Assembly: GCF_006334915.2 (NCBI RefSeq)
Contig: NZ_VDMA02000015.1
Span: 1 to 64,000, forward strand
DNA length: 64,000 nt
Direction of reading: 5' to 3'
From: Microbispora catharanthi
Lineage (GTDB): Bacteria > Actinomycetota > Actinomycetes > Streptosporangiales > Streptosporangiaceae
Each line of letters opens with the position of its first letter. The stretch's first letter is position 1. Under the pieces are notes generated by a model. That model worked only from the letters and a program-made list of their open reading frames with translations, was not told the DNA's origin and did not search any database. The translations under genes and the position numbers were made by a program. Below, piece by piece: positions 8,823 to 17,512 of this stretch.

Positions 8823-10511
8823 GTGACCACACAGGCGACCCCTCCCAGCGAATCCGGGCCGAGCGGCTCCGGCCCGGCCGAGCCGGCCGGCGAGCTGATC
8901 GTCCGCGCCGAGCGCTGGTTTCGGGAGCAGCCCGACGTGATCGCCTGCCAGGTCGGTGGCCGCACCCCGGCGGCCACCACCTACGGGCAGATGTCGCGGT
9001 CGGTGGACCGTACCGTCGCCGCCCTCGCCAGGGCCGGGATCCGCCCCGGCATGCGCACCGGCCTGCTGGTACCGCCGGGTCCGGAACTGGGCGCGCTGGC
9101 CGTCGCCCTGGTAAGGCTCCGCGCGGTACCGGTGCTGGTCGATCCCGGGCTGCCGCTCGACGCGATCAAGTGCTGTCTGCGCCAGGCCGCGCCCGAGGCG
9201 TTCATCGCGATCCCCGCCGTGCAGCTGGTCAGGAGGCTGCTGCGCTGGACCCCTGACGTCCGTGTGTCCATCACGGTGCCCTCGCGGCGACCCCGCGGCT
9301 CGGCGTGCCCGTCAGACACAGGGCCGTCGGGCGAGCCGGGAGGATGGCTCCCCGCCGGCCCCGACGACCTGGCGCTGATCGCCTACACCTCCGGATCCAC
9401 CGGTCCCCCCAAGGGCGTGCCGCTGCGTCACCGGCACCTGGCCGCGCAGCTCGACCTGCTGGGCGCGCTGGGCACGGTGGAACCGGGAACGCCGGTGTTG
9501 TCGACGTTCGCGCCGTTCGCCCTGGGAGCGGCGGCGTTCGGGGCGACCGTGGTGATCCCGGACATGGACCCGCGGCATCCGGTGCGGGCCGACCCGGCTG
9601 CCCTGGTCGCCGACATCCAGCGATTTCGCGTGGCCGGGATGTTCGCCGCTCCCGCGCTGCTGGACCGGCTCGCGCGTCACTGCGCCGCCCATGATCTGAT
9701 ACTGGACACGCTTGGCGACGTGGTGTCCGCCGGGGCGCCGCTGCCGATGCCGGTGATGGACCGCCTGCGCGGCTGCCTGCGCGACGACGCGCGGATACTG
9801 TCGGTGTACGGCGCCACCGAATGCATGCCGGTGGCCGCGATCGAGAGCCACCTGCTCGCCGAGCACGCCGCGGCCACCGCCGCCGGGGCGGGCACGTGCC
9901 TGGGGCCTCCACTCCCGGGCACCGAGGTACGCGTCATCGCCGTCAGCGACGACCCCATCGAACGGTGGAGTGAGGATCTGGTCGTGCCGCCCGGCACCAT
10001 CGGGGAGATCACCGTGGCCGCCCCTACCGTCAGCGACCCCTACCTGGACGATCCGAAGGCCACCGCGCTGGCCCGGATCGGCGATGGGGAGCGCACCTGG
10101 CACCGGATGGGTGACGTCGGCCGGTTCGACGAGCAGGGAAGGCTCTGGTTCGCCGGACGCAAATCGGAACGGGTCCGCACCGTCGGCGGCGACCTGTACA
10201 CCGACCAGGTCGAACCCGTCTTCGCCGCCGTGCCGGGGGTCCGCCGCACCGCACTGGTCGGCGTCGGTCCCGCCGGCGCCCAGCGTGCGGTCCTGGTTGT
10301 GGAGTGCGAATCGGGATCCCGGGACAACGCTCGCGTGAAGGCTCGCGTGAAGGCCGACATCCTGGACGTGGCGGCCCGCCGACCGCACACCGCCGAGCTT
10401 CGGGAGGTGCTGTTCCACCCCGGGTTCCCGGTCGACGCCCGGCACAACAGCAAGATCCGCCGGCACGAGCTCGCCCTGTGGGCCTCGCGGCGCGTCCGGG
10501 CGGGCCGATGA
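8823..10511 (+). CDS. oleC: OleC-type AMP-dependent beta-lactone synthetase
   Basis: A 562-residue adenylate-forming enzyme of the ANL superfamily. OleC adenylates the 2-alkyl-3-hydroxyacid made by OleD and closes it to a beta-lactone. Motifs seen: P-loop YTSGSTGPPKGVP near residue 185, YGATECMPVA in the position where OleC proteins carry GATEALPV, the hinge region RMGDVGRFDEQGRLWFAGR, and the C-terminal lysine motif HNSKIRR. The GTG start at 8823 lies 4 bases after the oleA stop. The 4-base overlap with oleD at the other end supports one polycistronic message. A plain acyl-CoA ligase that activates a starter acid for the PKS is the main alternative, but the neighbours and the GATE motif favour OleC. 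Confidence 0.85.
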   Translation: MTTQATPPSESGPSGSGPAEPAGELIVRAERWFREQPDVIACQVGGRTPAATTYGQMSRSVDRTVAALARAGIRPGMRTGLLVPPGPELGALAVALVRLRAVPVLVDPGLPLDAIKCCLRQAAPEAFIAIPAVQLVRRLLRWTPDVRVSITVPSRRPRGSACPSDTGPSGEPGGWLPAGPDDLALIAYTSGSTGPPKGVPLRHRHLAAQLDLLGALGTVEPGTPVLSTFAPFALGAAAFGATVVIPDMDPRHPVRADPAALVADIQRFRVAGMFAAPALLDRLARHCAAHDLILDTLGDVVSAGAPLPMPVMDRLRGCLRDDARILSVYGATECMPVAAIESHLLAEHAAATAAGAGTCLGPPLPGTEVRVIAVSDDPIERWSEDLVVPPGTIGEITVAAPTVSDPYLDDPKATALARIGDGERTWHRMGDVGRFDEQGRLWFAGRKSERVRTVGGDLYTDQVEPVFAAVPGVRRTALVGVGPAGAQRAVLVVECESGSRDNARVKARVKADILDVAARRPHTAELREVLFHPGFPVDARHNSKIRRHELALWASRRVRAGR

Positions 10512-11512
10512 CGAGGGTTCTGGTGACCGGGGGCGGCGGTTTCCTGGGAGAAGCCGTCTGCCGGCGGCTGGCCGCCCGCGGCGACACCGTCCACGCTCTT
10601 CAGCGGCACCACAGCCCCGCGCTGGCGGCTCTCGGGGTCACCCAGCACCTGGCCGACATACGTGACCGCGCGGCGGTGCTGGCCGCCGTCGCCGCATGCG
10701 AGGCGGTCGTGCACTGCGCCGCGAAGGCCGGCGTACACGGACGGGACCGGGACTACGAGGAGATCAACGTGACAGGGACGCGCAACGTGCTGGACGCCTG
10801 CGCGCGTCACGGGGCACGCCTGGTCCACACGTCCTCGCCGAGTGTCGTCCACGACGGGCGGGACCTGGAAGGAGTGGACGAGTCCGTGCCCTACGCCCGC
10901 CGTTTTCCCGCCGCCTATCCGCGGACCAAGGCCGAAGCCGAACGGCTCGTCCTCGCCGGCGCCACGGCCGGGCGGGTGACAGCGGTCGCGTTGCGTCCGC
11001 ATCTCATTTGGGGGCCAGGTGATCCGCACTTCCTGCCCAGGCTGGTGGCACACCGCCGCCTGCTGTGGCTGCTGGGCGAGACCGACAAGACCATCGACAC
11101 GGTTTACATCGACAACGCCGCCGACGCCCACCTGCTCGCTCTCGACCGGTTACGTCCCGGCTCACCGCCGGCCGGCCGGGCCTACTTCATCACCCAGGGC
11201 GAGCCCTGCGGCTTCGGGGAATGGCTCAACCTGCTGCTGCGCGCCGCGGGGCTGCCTCCGGTGACACGCCGGGCACCGGTCGGACCGGTCCTGCGGGCGG
11301 CCCGGCTGCTGGAGCAGGCTCGCCGGCTGCCGTGGTTGCGGCACCTGCCACCGCTGATGTTCCTGGTGGAGCAGTCCTCGACGGCGCACTGGTTCGACAT
11401 CTCAGCAGCCCGCCGCGAACTCGGCTACGAGCCCCGGGTGAGCATGGCGGAAGGACTGGCCCGGCTCACCGCCCACCTGTCCGCGCAGAACACGGCGGAG
11501 ATCACCCGGTGA
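10508..11512 (+). CDS. oleD: OleD-type NAD(P)H-dependent 2-alkyl-3-ketoacid reductase
   Basis: A 334-residue extended short-chain dehydrogenase (3-beta-HSD/epimerase family). OleD reduces the 3-keto group of the OleA product to the hydroxyacid used by OleC. The N-terminal Rossmann motif TGGGGFLG is intact, the catalytic pair YPRTK lies near residues 137-141, and the serine is in HTSSPSVV. The ATG overlaps the oleC stop (ATGA), and its own stop overlaps the oleB GTG. Length and the C-terminal FDISAARRELGYEP segment fit OleD and sterol dehydrogenase-like family members. Specificity for a polyketide-derived branched ketoacid is an inference from the operon. Confidence 0.87.
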   Translation: MTRVLVTGGGGFLGEAVCRRLAARGDTVHALQRHHSPALAALGVTQHLADIRDRAAVLAAVAACEAVVHCAAKAGVHGRDRDYEEINVTGTRNVLDACARHGARLVHTSSPSVVHDGRDLEGVDESVPYARRFPAAYPRTKAEAERLVLAGATAGRVTAVALRPHLIWGPGDPHFLPRLVAHRRLLWLLGETDKTIDTVYIDNAADAHLLALDRLRPGSPPAGRAYFITQGEPCGFGEWLNLLLRAAGLPPVTRRAPVGPVLRAARLLEQARRLPWLRHLPPLMFLVEQSSTAHWFDISAARRELGYEPRVSMAEGLARLTAHLSAQNTAEITR

Positions 11513-12441
11513 CCGGATTCCCGGACTACCCGTTCACCTCCCGGTGGTTCGCCCACCCGCGTCGTGACGGCCTGCGCCAGCACTACCTGGACGAAGGGGC
11601 GGGCCAGCCCGTGCTGTTCCTGCACGGGAACCCTTCCTGGAGTTACCTGTGGCGACGGCCGATCCTCGCGCTGCGCGAGGAGTTCCGCTGCATCGCCCCC
11701 GACCACATCGGCATGGGCCTGTCGGACAAGCCGGGAACCGACCGTTACCCCTACGACCTGGCCGCCCGCGTGGACGACCTGGACGCCTTGATCGAACATC
11801 TCATCACCGGTGGCGTTGCCCCCGAACACGGGTGGACACTCGTCCTGCACGACTGGGGCGGGCCGATCGGCATGGCCTGGGCCTGCCGCCACCCCGGCCG
11901 GGTCGCCCGCCTGGTCCTGCTGAACACCGCAGCCTTCCCCAACCCGCACGGCGAACGCGTACGTCCTCTGCTGCGGCTGCCGTTCCGGGTGATGCGCGGC
12001 ACCCGGCTGGGAACCCGCCTGTTCCTACGCCACAACCTCTTCGCCCGCTGCGCCACCTGGCGTCCACTGGGAGTACGGCGCCGGATGCCCGCTCCGGTGC
12101 GCTCGGCGTTCCTGGCCCCCTACGACCGGCCCGAGCACCGCGTGGCCGTCCAACGCTTCGTCCAGGACATCCCGTTGCGCCCCGGCGACCCTTCCTGGCC
12201 CGTTCTGCAGGCCACCGGCACGTCGCTGGCGCAGTTCGCCGACCTGCCCATACTGATCGCGTGGGGACTGAGCGACCCGGTCTTCGACCGCGCCGTGCTG
12301 AGCGAATGGCGACGGCGTTTTCCCGCCGCCCGGACTCGCCTGTATCACGGCGCTGGCCACTACCTGCTGGAGGACGCCCATGCCGACCTCGTCCCCGCTA
12401 TCCGCTCATTCCTGCGCACCCCGCCTCGTACCGACGGCTGA
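11509..12441 (+). CDS. oleB: OleB-type beta-lactone decarboxylase (haloalkane dehalogenase-like)
   Basis: A 310-residue alpha/beta hydrolase. OleB removes CO2 from cis-beta-lactones to give cis-alkenes. The nucleophile Asp is in LHDWGGPIGM near residue 116, HGNPSWSYLWR carries the Asn/Trp pair of the dehalogenase-like pocket, and the catalytic His is in GAGHYLLED. The GTG start shares bases with the oleD stop (GTGA). OleB is what separates alkene producers from lactone producers such as lipstatin, so its apparent intactness suggests a hydrocarbon end product. If it were inactive, a beta-lactone would accumulate. The last 36 bases overlap, on the opposite strand, the broken ltrA frame. Confidence 0.85.
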   Translation: MTGFPDYPFTSRWFAHPRRDGLRQHYLDEGAGQPVLFLHGNPSWSYLWRRPILALREEFRCIAPDHIGMGLSDKPGTDRYPYDLAARVDDLDALIEHLITGGVAPEHGWTLVLHDWGGPIGMAWACRHPGRVARLVLLNTAAFPNPHGERVRPLLRLPFRVMRGTRLGTRLFLRHNLFARCATWRPLGVRRRMPAPVRSAFLAPYDRPEHRVAVQRFVQDIPLRPGDPSWPVLQATGTSLAQFADLPILIAWGLSDPVFDRAVLSEWRRRFPAARTRLYHGAGHYLLEDAHADLVPAIRSFLRTPPRTDG

Positions 12442-13010
12442 CACGTACTCCCACACGTCGACGGCGAACTCGAAGTACATCCACCACAAGCCGCCGACCA
12501 GCACGAACGCGACGGCCACGGCCACGCCCACGCCCACGCCGGTGTCCAGCGCGCCGTGGGCCGCGGCGGGCGCGCCGAGCGCGACGACCGACTCGCCGAG
12601 CGCGATGATCAGGAACAGGCCGAACCGTTCGGACAGATGCGCAGCGTCATGAGGAGGCTGCCGAGCCCGGCGGCCAGGATCCCGAAACGGTCGAACGCGT
12701 TGTCGACGTCGCGGGTGTTCGTGTGGACCGACGTGCTCACCCAGACCCAGTAGACCGGGACGAAGAGCACCAGTGCCCGGCCCAGCCCGGCCAGGGAGTG
12801 GTCCGCGTGCAGCGAGGCGGACAACTGCGTGACGGCGAAGACGAAGACGAGGTCGAAGAACAGCTCCGCCCAGGTGACCCGCTTGCCCGCCGGCGTTCGC
12901 GCCGCGTGATCGGCCGCCGGGGCGCCCGCGGTCACGAGCCGGAACCCGTCCGAAGCGAGCGGACATAACTCATGATCAGCAAATATCCCGCGGTTCGCGG
13001 TCACCGTCAC
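12406..13010 (-). pseudogene. Truncated, frameshifted ltrA (low temperature requirement A family)
   Basis: The N-terminal half is clear: TWAELFFDLVFVFAVTQLS is the hallmark LtrA opening, followed by a second membrane segment and GLGSLLMT. Near 12640-12650 the reading moves to another frame, where HLSERFGLFLIIALGESVV, a later LtrA segment, appears. The roughly 60 residues normally between these parts are missing, so there is an internal deletion as well as a frameshift. The frame then ends inside the oleB 3' end, and the remaining half of a normal protein of about 400 residues is absent. The break coincides with the right edge of the PKS-ole operon, so I infer that insertion of that operon, or a linked rearrangement, cut this gene. 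Confidence 0.7.
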
Positions 13011-13031
13011 CAGCGTCCGCGGTCGGTACGT

Positions 13032-13820
13032 CTAACCCTTCCGGCCCGGCGCCGGGGAGGCCGGTGACTGTTCGTGGGGCAGCAGATACCGCCAGGAGAG
13101 CACGAAGGTCGTCCCCGAGCTGGTCGCGAAGAGCGACCGGCCGTACTTCTGCTCGGCGGGAACCGCCTTGGTGATCGCACTCACCGCCGCCCCCTCGACG
13201 TCCTTCTGCCAGACCGTATCCACCACGCCGGAGGGCTCCGGTACGCCCTCGGGCCAGGGCGCCGGCTTGCCCTCCGCCGACTCGGCCCCTTCGGCGACCA
13301 TCCGGACGCGGGTGGCGACATAGTCGGCGCCCTCCGCGGCGGCGCGGGCCGCCAGGCCCTCCATCAGCTTCTTCGCGTCCACCAGCTGCTTCGGGTAGAA
13401 GTCCGCAAGCTGTTCCAGGGCCGGGACCCGGATCTCCAGCATCTTCCCGTCCTTCCCCCGTACGCCGAGGACGGTGTCCGGCACGTCCGTCACCGACGGT
13501 GCGCCCGGCTTCGGCTCCGCGGTCGGCGGCTGCCCCGTCAGGTATTCCTCCATCCGCGCGACCACCTCGCCCGCCTCGGCATCGGTGAGCGTCATCTGCT
13601 TGCTCGCGTCGGCGATCACCAGGCCGTCGCCGTACAGCACCACCCTCGGGGGACGCAGCGCGTTCATGGTCGCGGTCACGAAGCCGCCTTCCGCGCCCCA
13701 CGAGGCGACCGGCTTCGCCGGCCCGTCGGCGGCCGCGGCCGCCGACGTGTCCGGTTCCACTCCTCCACAGGCCGCGGTCAACGCCGTCACCGCCATGAGC
13801 AGGATCATTCGCAGTCTCAT
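13032..13820 (-). CDS. Secreted lipoprotein of unknown function
   Basis: A 262-residue protein with a type II signal peptide: MRLRMILLM, then a hydrophobic stretch and the lipobox LTAACGG, with the lipid-modified Cys near residue 18. It should be anchored to the outer face of the membrane. The mature part is soluble, rich in Ala and Glu, and I recognise no enzymatic motif. GGAGG lies almost directly before the ATG at 13820, so the internal ATG four codons later may also be used. It is separated from the broken ltrA by about 20 bases and may share its strand's transcription. Confidence 0.7.
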   Translation of the reverse strand: MRLRMILLMAVTALTAACGGVEPDTSAAAAADGPAKPVASWGAEGGFVTATMNALRPPRVVLYGDGLVIADASKQMTLTDAEAGEVVARMEEYLTGQPPTAEPKPGAPSVTDVPDTVLGVRGKDGKMLEIRVPALEQLADFYPKQLVDAKKLMEGLAARAAAEGADYVATRVRMVAEGAESAEGKPAPWPEGVPEPSGVVDTVWQKDVEGAAVSAITKAVPAEQKYGRSLFATSSGTTFVLSWRYLLPHEQSPASPAPGRKG

Positions 13821-13935
13821 GCCTCCACCACGTAAGCACCCTCACCCTGGTTCATCCGACCGTCAACGGGAACTCCACGCCGGCCCGGCTCTCCACCTTC
13901 CTGTCCGACCAGGGCGGAAACCCCGATGACCCGAC

Positions 13936-14229
13936 ATGACACACGCTTCGTTGAACGGAATAACGTCGGCGCATGCCAAGGGGAACCTCAGAAAGTCAGT
14001 GAGCCGATGTACTTCGTGCTCACCGCTCGGCCTCACGGGCGGCGTGATCGGCGCCGCCGTGGGCATCGCCACCGTCGTCGCGGTGTCGGCCGCCAAGCAG
14101 TGGACGCCCCTCCTGGACCTGCGGCCGGCGGTGGCGGCCCCGGTCGCGGGGGCCGCGGTGGGGCTGCTGGCCGGACTTTATCCGGCCCTGAGGGCGGCCG
14201 GGATGGAGCCGGTGGAGGCGCTCAGGTAG
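13936..14229 (+). pseudogene. C-terminal remnant of a MacB/FtsX-type ABC permease
   Basis: The last 60 residues of the frame (GGVIGAAVGIATVVAVSAA, then LLAGLYPALRAAGMEPVEALR at the end) match the final two membrane helices and closing motif of MacB-like permeases. The first 35 residues do not look like the rest of such a protein, and no ATPase gene or upstream permease part is present. It is best read as a leftover of a deleted export system rather than a working small membrane protein. Confidence 0.55.
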
Positions 14230-14311
14230 CTCTGTGGACAGTGGACAGGAACCGCACGAGCACCGGCTGATCCCCGGTCTCGACACGAAGCGCTTTGTGC
14301 GTTCGATCGCC

Positions 14312-14366
14312 GGCCAGCAGGGTGGTCCGGTCAGCAGAGTGGTCCCGGCCAGCAGGGTGGTCCGGA
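14312..14366. repeat. Three imperfect tandem copies of an 18-base unit
   Basis: Units at about 14312-14330, 14331-14348 and 14349-14366 share CAGCAG/AGTGGTCC with a few substitutions. They lie about 170 bases upstream of the subtilase start. They could be regulatory or a simple slippage product. No known operator is recognised. Confidence 0.5.
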
Positions 14367-14532
14367 CAGCCTTCCGCGTTGCGTTGGTGAACTCTTGAAC
14401 AGTTCACGATCGAGCTGTTACCGTCACCAACCAACTCTAAAGGCTTGATTCGGGGCGATTTCGGGCTTTCGGAATCGGGGCCAGCCAGACCGCGGCGATG
14501 GTGCCGCGGTCTCACCGTTCTAGGAGCAACGC

Positions 14533-16068
14533 ATGCAGCATGCCCTGACCAAGCGACGCCTCGCGGCCACCGCCGCGGCGTTCGCCATGGTGGGTGCCGC
14601 CTTCCTCGGAGGCGCGACCGACTCGGCCAGCGCGGCCACCACCGACGAGCCGACGTCGACACCGGTCAACGTGGACATCCCCGACGGGATGCTCATGAGC
14701 TACGTCGTCAACGCCCGTATCGCCAACCCCGGCCAAACTCGTCTCGTCGAGCGCGCGGTCGAGGCCGCCGGAGGTGTCGTCGTCCAGTCCTGGCCCGAGA
14801 TCGGCGTGGTCGTCGCCCACTCCGACCGCGCGGCCTTCCGCGTGAACGTCACCGCCAAGGGTGGCAACGCGGTCGCCTCCGTCGGCGCCACCCGCACGGC
14901 CGGGGTCTCCGAGGGGACGCCGGCCGACCTGGCCCCGCCGTGGGGCCCCGGCGCCAACGGGTACAAGAAGGGTGCCAAGAAGCCGGTCAACGGCGACATC
15001 CCGTCCGACCCCCAGCCTGGCGAGAGCCTCGACCCCAACGAGGGCGTCCAGTGGGACATGCAAATGATCAAGGCCCCACAGGCGCAGGTGATCTCGGACG
15101 GCAACCGCAACGTCCTCGTCGGGGTGCTCGACAGCGGCATCTCGCCGACACACCCGGACCTCAAGGCCAACATCGACGTCGCGAACTCGGTCAACTGCAG
15201 TGACGTCGGCCGTCCGGACCAGACGCCGTTGGCTTGGCGCCCGACGACGAGCGACCACGGCACGCACGTCGCCGGCACCATCGCCGCCGCCCGCAACGAC
15301 ATCGGCATCGTCGGCGTCGCGCCGAACGTGCGCCTGGCGTCCGTCAAGGTCGTCAACGACGACGGCTTCATCTACCCCGAGTACGCCGTCTGCGGCTTCA
15401 TGTGGGCGGGCCTGAAGCACATGGACGTCACGAACAACTCCTACTACGTCGACCCGTTCGAGTTCTGGTGTGACGACCAGCCAGACCAGGCCGCCGGCAA
15501 GGAGGCCGTCCGGCGCGCCGTGGAGTGGGCCACCACGCAGGGCGTCGTCAACGTCGCCGCGGCGGGCAACTCCAACTACGACATGGCCAACAAGACCGTG
15601 GACACGGGCAGCCCCAACGACGCGCCGAAGCCGACCGTGCGTACGATCAACAGCGGCTGCAACGACATCCCGGCCGAGCTCGAGGGTGTCGTGACGGTCG
15701 CGTCCCTGCAGCGCGTGGGCACCACGCTGGACAGCGTCCGGTCGTCCTTCTCCAACTACGGCCTCGGCAAGATCGACGTCGCGGCTCCCGGATCGTCGAT
15801 CTACTCGACGACGTGGAACACCCGGACGGGGGTCGACGGCTACGGCACCAAGAGCGGCACATCGATGGCGAGCCCGCACGTCGCAGGCGTCATGGCGCAG
15901 ATGAAGTCGGCGCACCCGTCCTGGTCGCCGGCCACGATGCTCAGCGAGCTCAAGGCACGGGCCGTATCCAAGCCGTGCCCGCAGAACACCGCGGCCTGCA
16001 CCGGCACGGACGACGACAACAGCTTCTTCGGCGCCGGTGTCGTCGACGCCCTCGCAGTCGTCGAGTGA
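14533..16068 (+). CDS. Secreted subtilisin-family (S8) serine protease
   Basis: A 511-residue exported protease. A signal peptide of about 34 residues ends in SASAATT. A propeptide-like region follows, then the catalytic domain from about residue 180. Catalytic Asp is near 200 (GVLDSGI), His near 242 (DHGTHVAG), the oxyanion-hole Asn is in AAAGNS, and Ser is near 444 (GTSMASPHVAG). AGGAG (14522-14526) stands six bases before the ATG. There is no C-terminal cell-wall anchor, so the product should be released. Two strong hairpins follow the stop, and the gene is probably monocistronic. Its substrate is unknown; nutrient peptide release is the common role of this family. Confidence 0.92.
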   Translation: MQHALTKRRLAATAAAFAMVGAAFLGGATDSASAATTDEPTSTPVNVDIPDGMLMSYVVNARIANPGQTRLVERAVEAAGGVVVQSWPEIGVVVAHSDRAAFRVNVTAKGGNAVASVGATRTAGVSEGTPADLAPPWGPGANGYKKGAKKPVNGDIPSDPQPGESLDPNEGVQWDMQMIKAPQAQVISDGNRNVLVGVLDSGISPTHPDLKANIDVANSVNCSDVGRPDQTPLAWRPTTSDHGTHVAGTIAAARNDIGIVGVAPNVRLASVKVVNDDGFIYPEYAVCGFMWAGLKHMDVTNNSYYVDPFEFWCDDQPDQAAGKEAVRRAVEWATTQGVVNVAAAGNSNYDMANKTVDTGSPNDAPKPTVRTINSGCNDIPAELEGVVTVASLQRVGTTLDSVRSSFSNYGLGKIDVAAPGSSIYSTTWNTRTGVDGYGTKSGTSMASPHVAGVMAQMKSAHPSWSPATMLSELKARAVSKPCPQNTAACTGTDDDNSFFGAGVVDALAVVE

Positions 16069-16076
16069 ACTGACCC

Positions 16077-16132
16077 TGGTGTCACCTGAGTGACACCACC
16101 GCTCTGGGCCTGCACCGTCATGGCGGTGCAGG
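16077..16132 (+). terminator. Two consecutive hairpins after the subtilase
   Basis: The first stem is TGGTGTCAC/GTGACACCA (16077-16098, loop of 4). The second is CCTGCACCG/CGGTGCAGG (16109-16132, loop of 6). Neither has a T-tract, which is common for actinomycete terminators. Confidence 0.65.
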
Positions 16133-16435
16133 TCCATCGCCATACTGCGCCAGGAGTCGGACGGTGGCGAGGAGCGGGCCCCGGGCCGGTGACGGGGCAT
16201 GGGCCTTCGGGAGGCGCGTGCGGGTTTTGCAAGAGAGTGGCGCGGGAACGGGGCTGCGGCGTGTAGTGTCGGAGCAGAGGTTGTGTCGAAGTCCCAGTAT
16301 GCGTTAAAGCGCTTGCTGAGTTAATGACAGCGGGCGTTACCGTATGGAGCCGAGGCTTTCCCAAGGCGGTCGGTCGCAGCAGCCCGAGGATCACATCCGT
16401 GGCCCTCGAGATCGTCTCATCAAGGAGAAAGCATC
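16133..16435. other. Gene-free stretch upstream of the cold-shock gene
   Basis: About 300 bases without a convincing reading frame. It should hold the cold-shock promoter and an unusually long leader. Segments such as GTTAAAGCGCTTGCTGAGTT (16304-16323) are locally AT-richer than the surroundings. I cannot define the transcription start. Confidence 0.4.
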
Positions 16436-16639
16436 ATGGCTCAGGGAACCGTCAAGTGGTTCAACGCCGAGAAGGGCTTCGGCTTCATCGCCCCCGACGA
16501 CGGCACTCCGGACGTCTTCGTCCACTACTCCGCCATCGACGCCGGCGGCTACCGCTCGCTGGAGGAGAACCAGCGGGTTGAGTACACCGCGGGCCAGGGC
16601 GCCAAGGGCCCGCAGGCCGAGCAGGTTCGCCCGCTCTAA
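16436..16639 (+). CDS. cspA: Cold-shock domain protein (CspA family)
   Basis: A 67-residue single-domain nucleic-acid-binding protein. It carries RNP1 (KGFGFI) and RNP2 (VFVHYSAI) and starts [19 protein letters not shown], the standard Csp opening. It should bind single-stranded RNA or DNA and melt secondary structure. AAGGAG (16422-16427) is eight bases before the ATG. A strong hairpin at 16700-16729 follows. A second Csp gene occurs at 49503-49709, so the genome has at least two. Confidence 0.95.
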   Translation: MAQGTVKWFNAEKGFGFIAPDDGTPDVFVHYSAIDAGGYRSLEENQRVEYTAGQGAKGPQAEQVRPL

Positions 16640-16699
16640 GCAACGCTTCACCGGCGATGCCGGGCGCACTGAGACGTGGCCCGTCATCCGACGGCATCA

Positions 16700-16729
16700 G
16701 GCCCCGGGCTCCTCACGGAGTCCGGGGCC
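16700..16729 (+). terminator. Terminator hairpin after the cold-shock gene
   Basis: GGCCCCGG-CTCC and GGAG-CCGGGGCC pair around a TCAC loop, 60 bases after the cspA stop. The rest of 16640-16940 shows no gene or other structure that I can support. Confidence 0.65.
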
Positions 16730-16940
16730 TCGTCATGCGGACGCACGATCTTCAGCGGCCGAGATCCGCTGGGGACGACCCGCCGCAACACCGCCCGGCC
16801 AACCCGGCGAACATTCACGGTCCCCCCACCAGCCGGCCGTGAGCACAACCAGGATTTCAACCCGGTGGGCGGCGACATCACACCGATGAACCGGGGCCTT
16901 ACCGGCTATGCGGCACCAGGTCGTGCTGTCGTCCGTCGGC

Positions 16941-17249
16941 TCAGCGGTTGGTCCACAGGTGCCAGAACCAGTCGCCCTCGGAGCAGGTGTAGTGCTCCCA
17001 GTGGCCTCGGTCGATCCCTCCCTGGCCGGCTGCCACACAGCTGGAGTGGCTCGTGAACCAGTCGCGGTACACATCGTCTCCGGCGGGCCGCTGGGCGGCG
17101 CCGCCGTCCTGGAGCGCGGCTACGCCCGGCGGCAGTTGCGCCGGCAGGGTGGCCGCCGTGGCGGGCAGGGCGACGGTGCCGACTGCGAAGACCAGGGCGG
17201 TGGCGCCGGCCAGGCGGCGGGCGAGAGCGGGAACGCTGGACAGCGTCAA
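16941..17249 (-). CDS. Small secreted protein of unknown function
   Basis: A 102-residue protein with an N-terminal signal peptide (VPALARRLAGATALVFAVGT, cleavage likely after LPATA). The mature part has two cysteines and an aromatic-rich end (HWEHYTCSEGDWFWHLWTNR). The TTG start is supported by GAGGAGG about six bases upstream on the minus strand. The cysteine/aromatic ending resembles the unrelated-looking secreted protein at 56237-56560 (TSYFTC, HWEWYTY), so both may belong to one family of small exported proteins. I do not recognise a function. Confidence 0.6.
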   Translation of the reverse strand: MTLSSVPALARRLAGATALVFAVGTVALPATAATLPAQLPPGVAALQDGGAAQRPAGDDVYRDWFTSHSSCVAAGQGGIDRGHWEHYTCSEGDWFWHLWTNR

Positions 17250-17512
17250 GAAAGCCTCCTCGGCAGTTGTGGTGTCACCCCCAGATCTTGATGCAACTCT
17301 CCGTTATCGAACAACTACCTAAAGTGACATAGTCGGCTGTCCGCTGGACGGCTTCTGTTCACCCAGCCCGGGATCCGGCCCACGCGAGCCACGAGACGTC
17401 GTCCACCCCGCGATCGGCCGCTGTCCGTGCTCGCCGCGGCGGTGCTCGCCTTCCACGCCTCCCCGACCCCCACCACCTGTGGAACGATGATCACTGGTGC
17501 GCGCCGGGAGTG
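17250..17512. other. Gene-free interval
   Basis: Lies between the divergently read small secreted gene and the 3' end of the next minus-strand gene. No convincing reading frame, repeat or hairpin was found. Confidence 0.4.
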
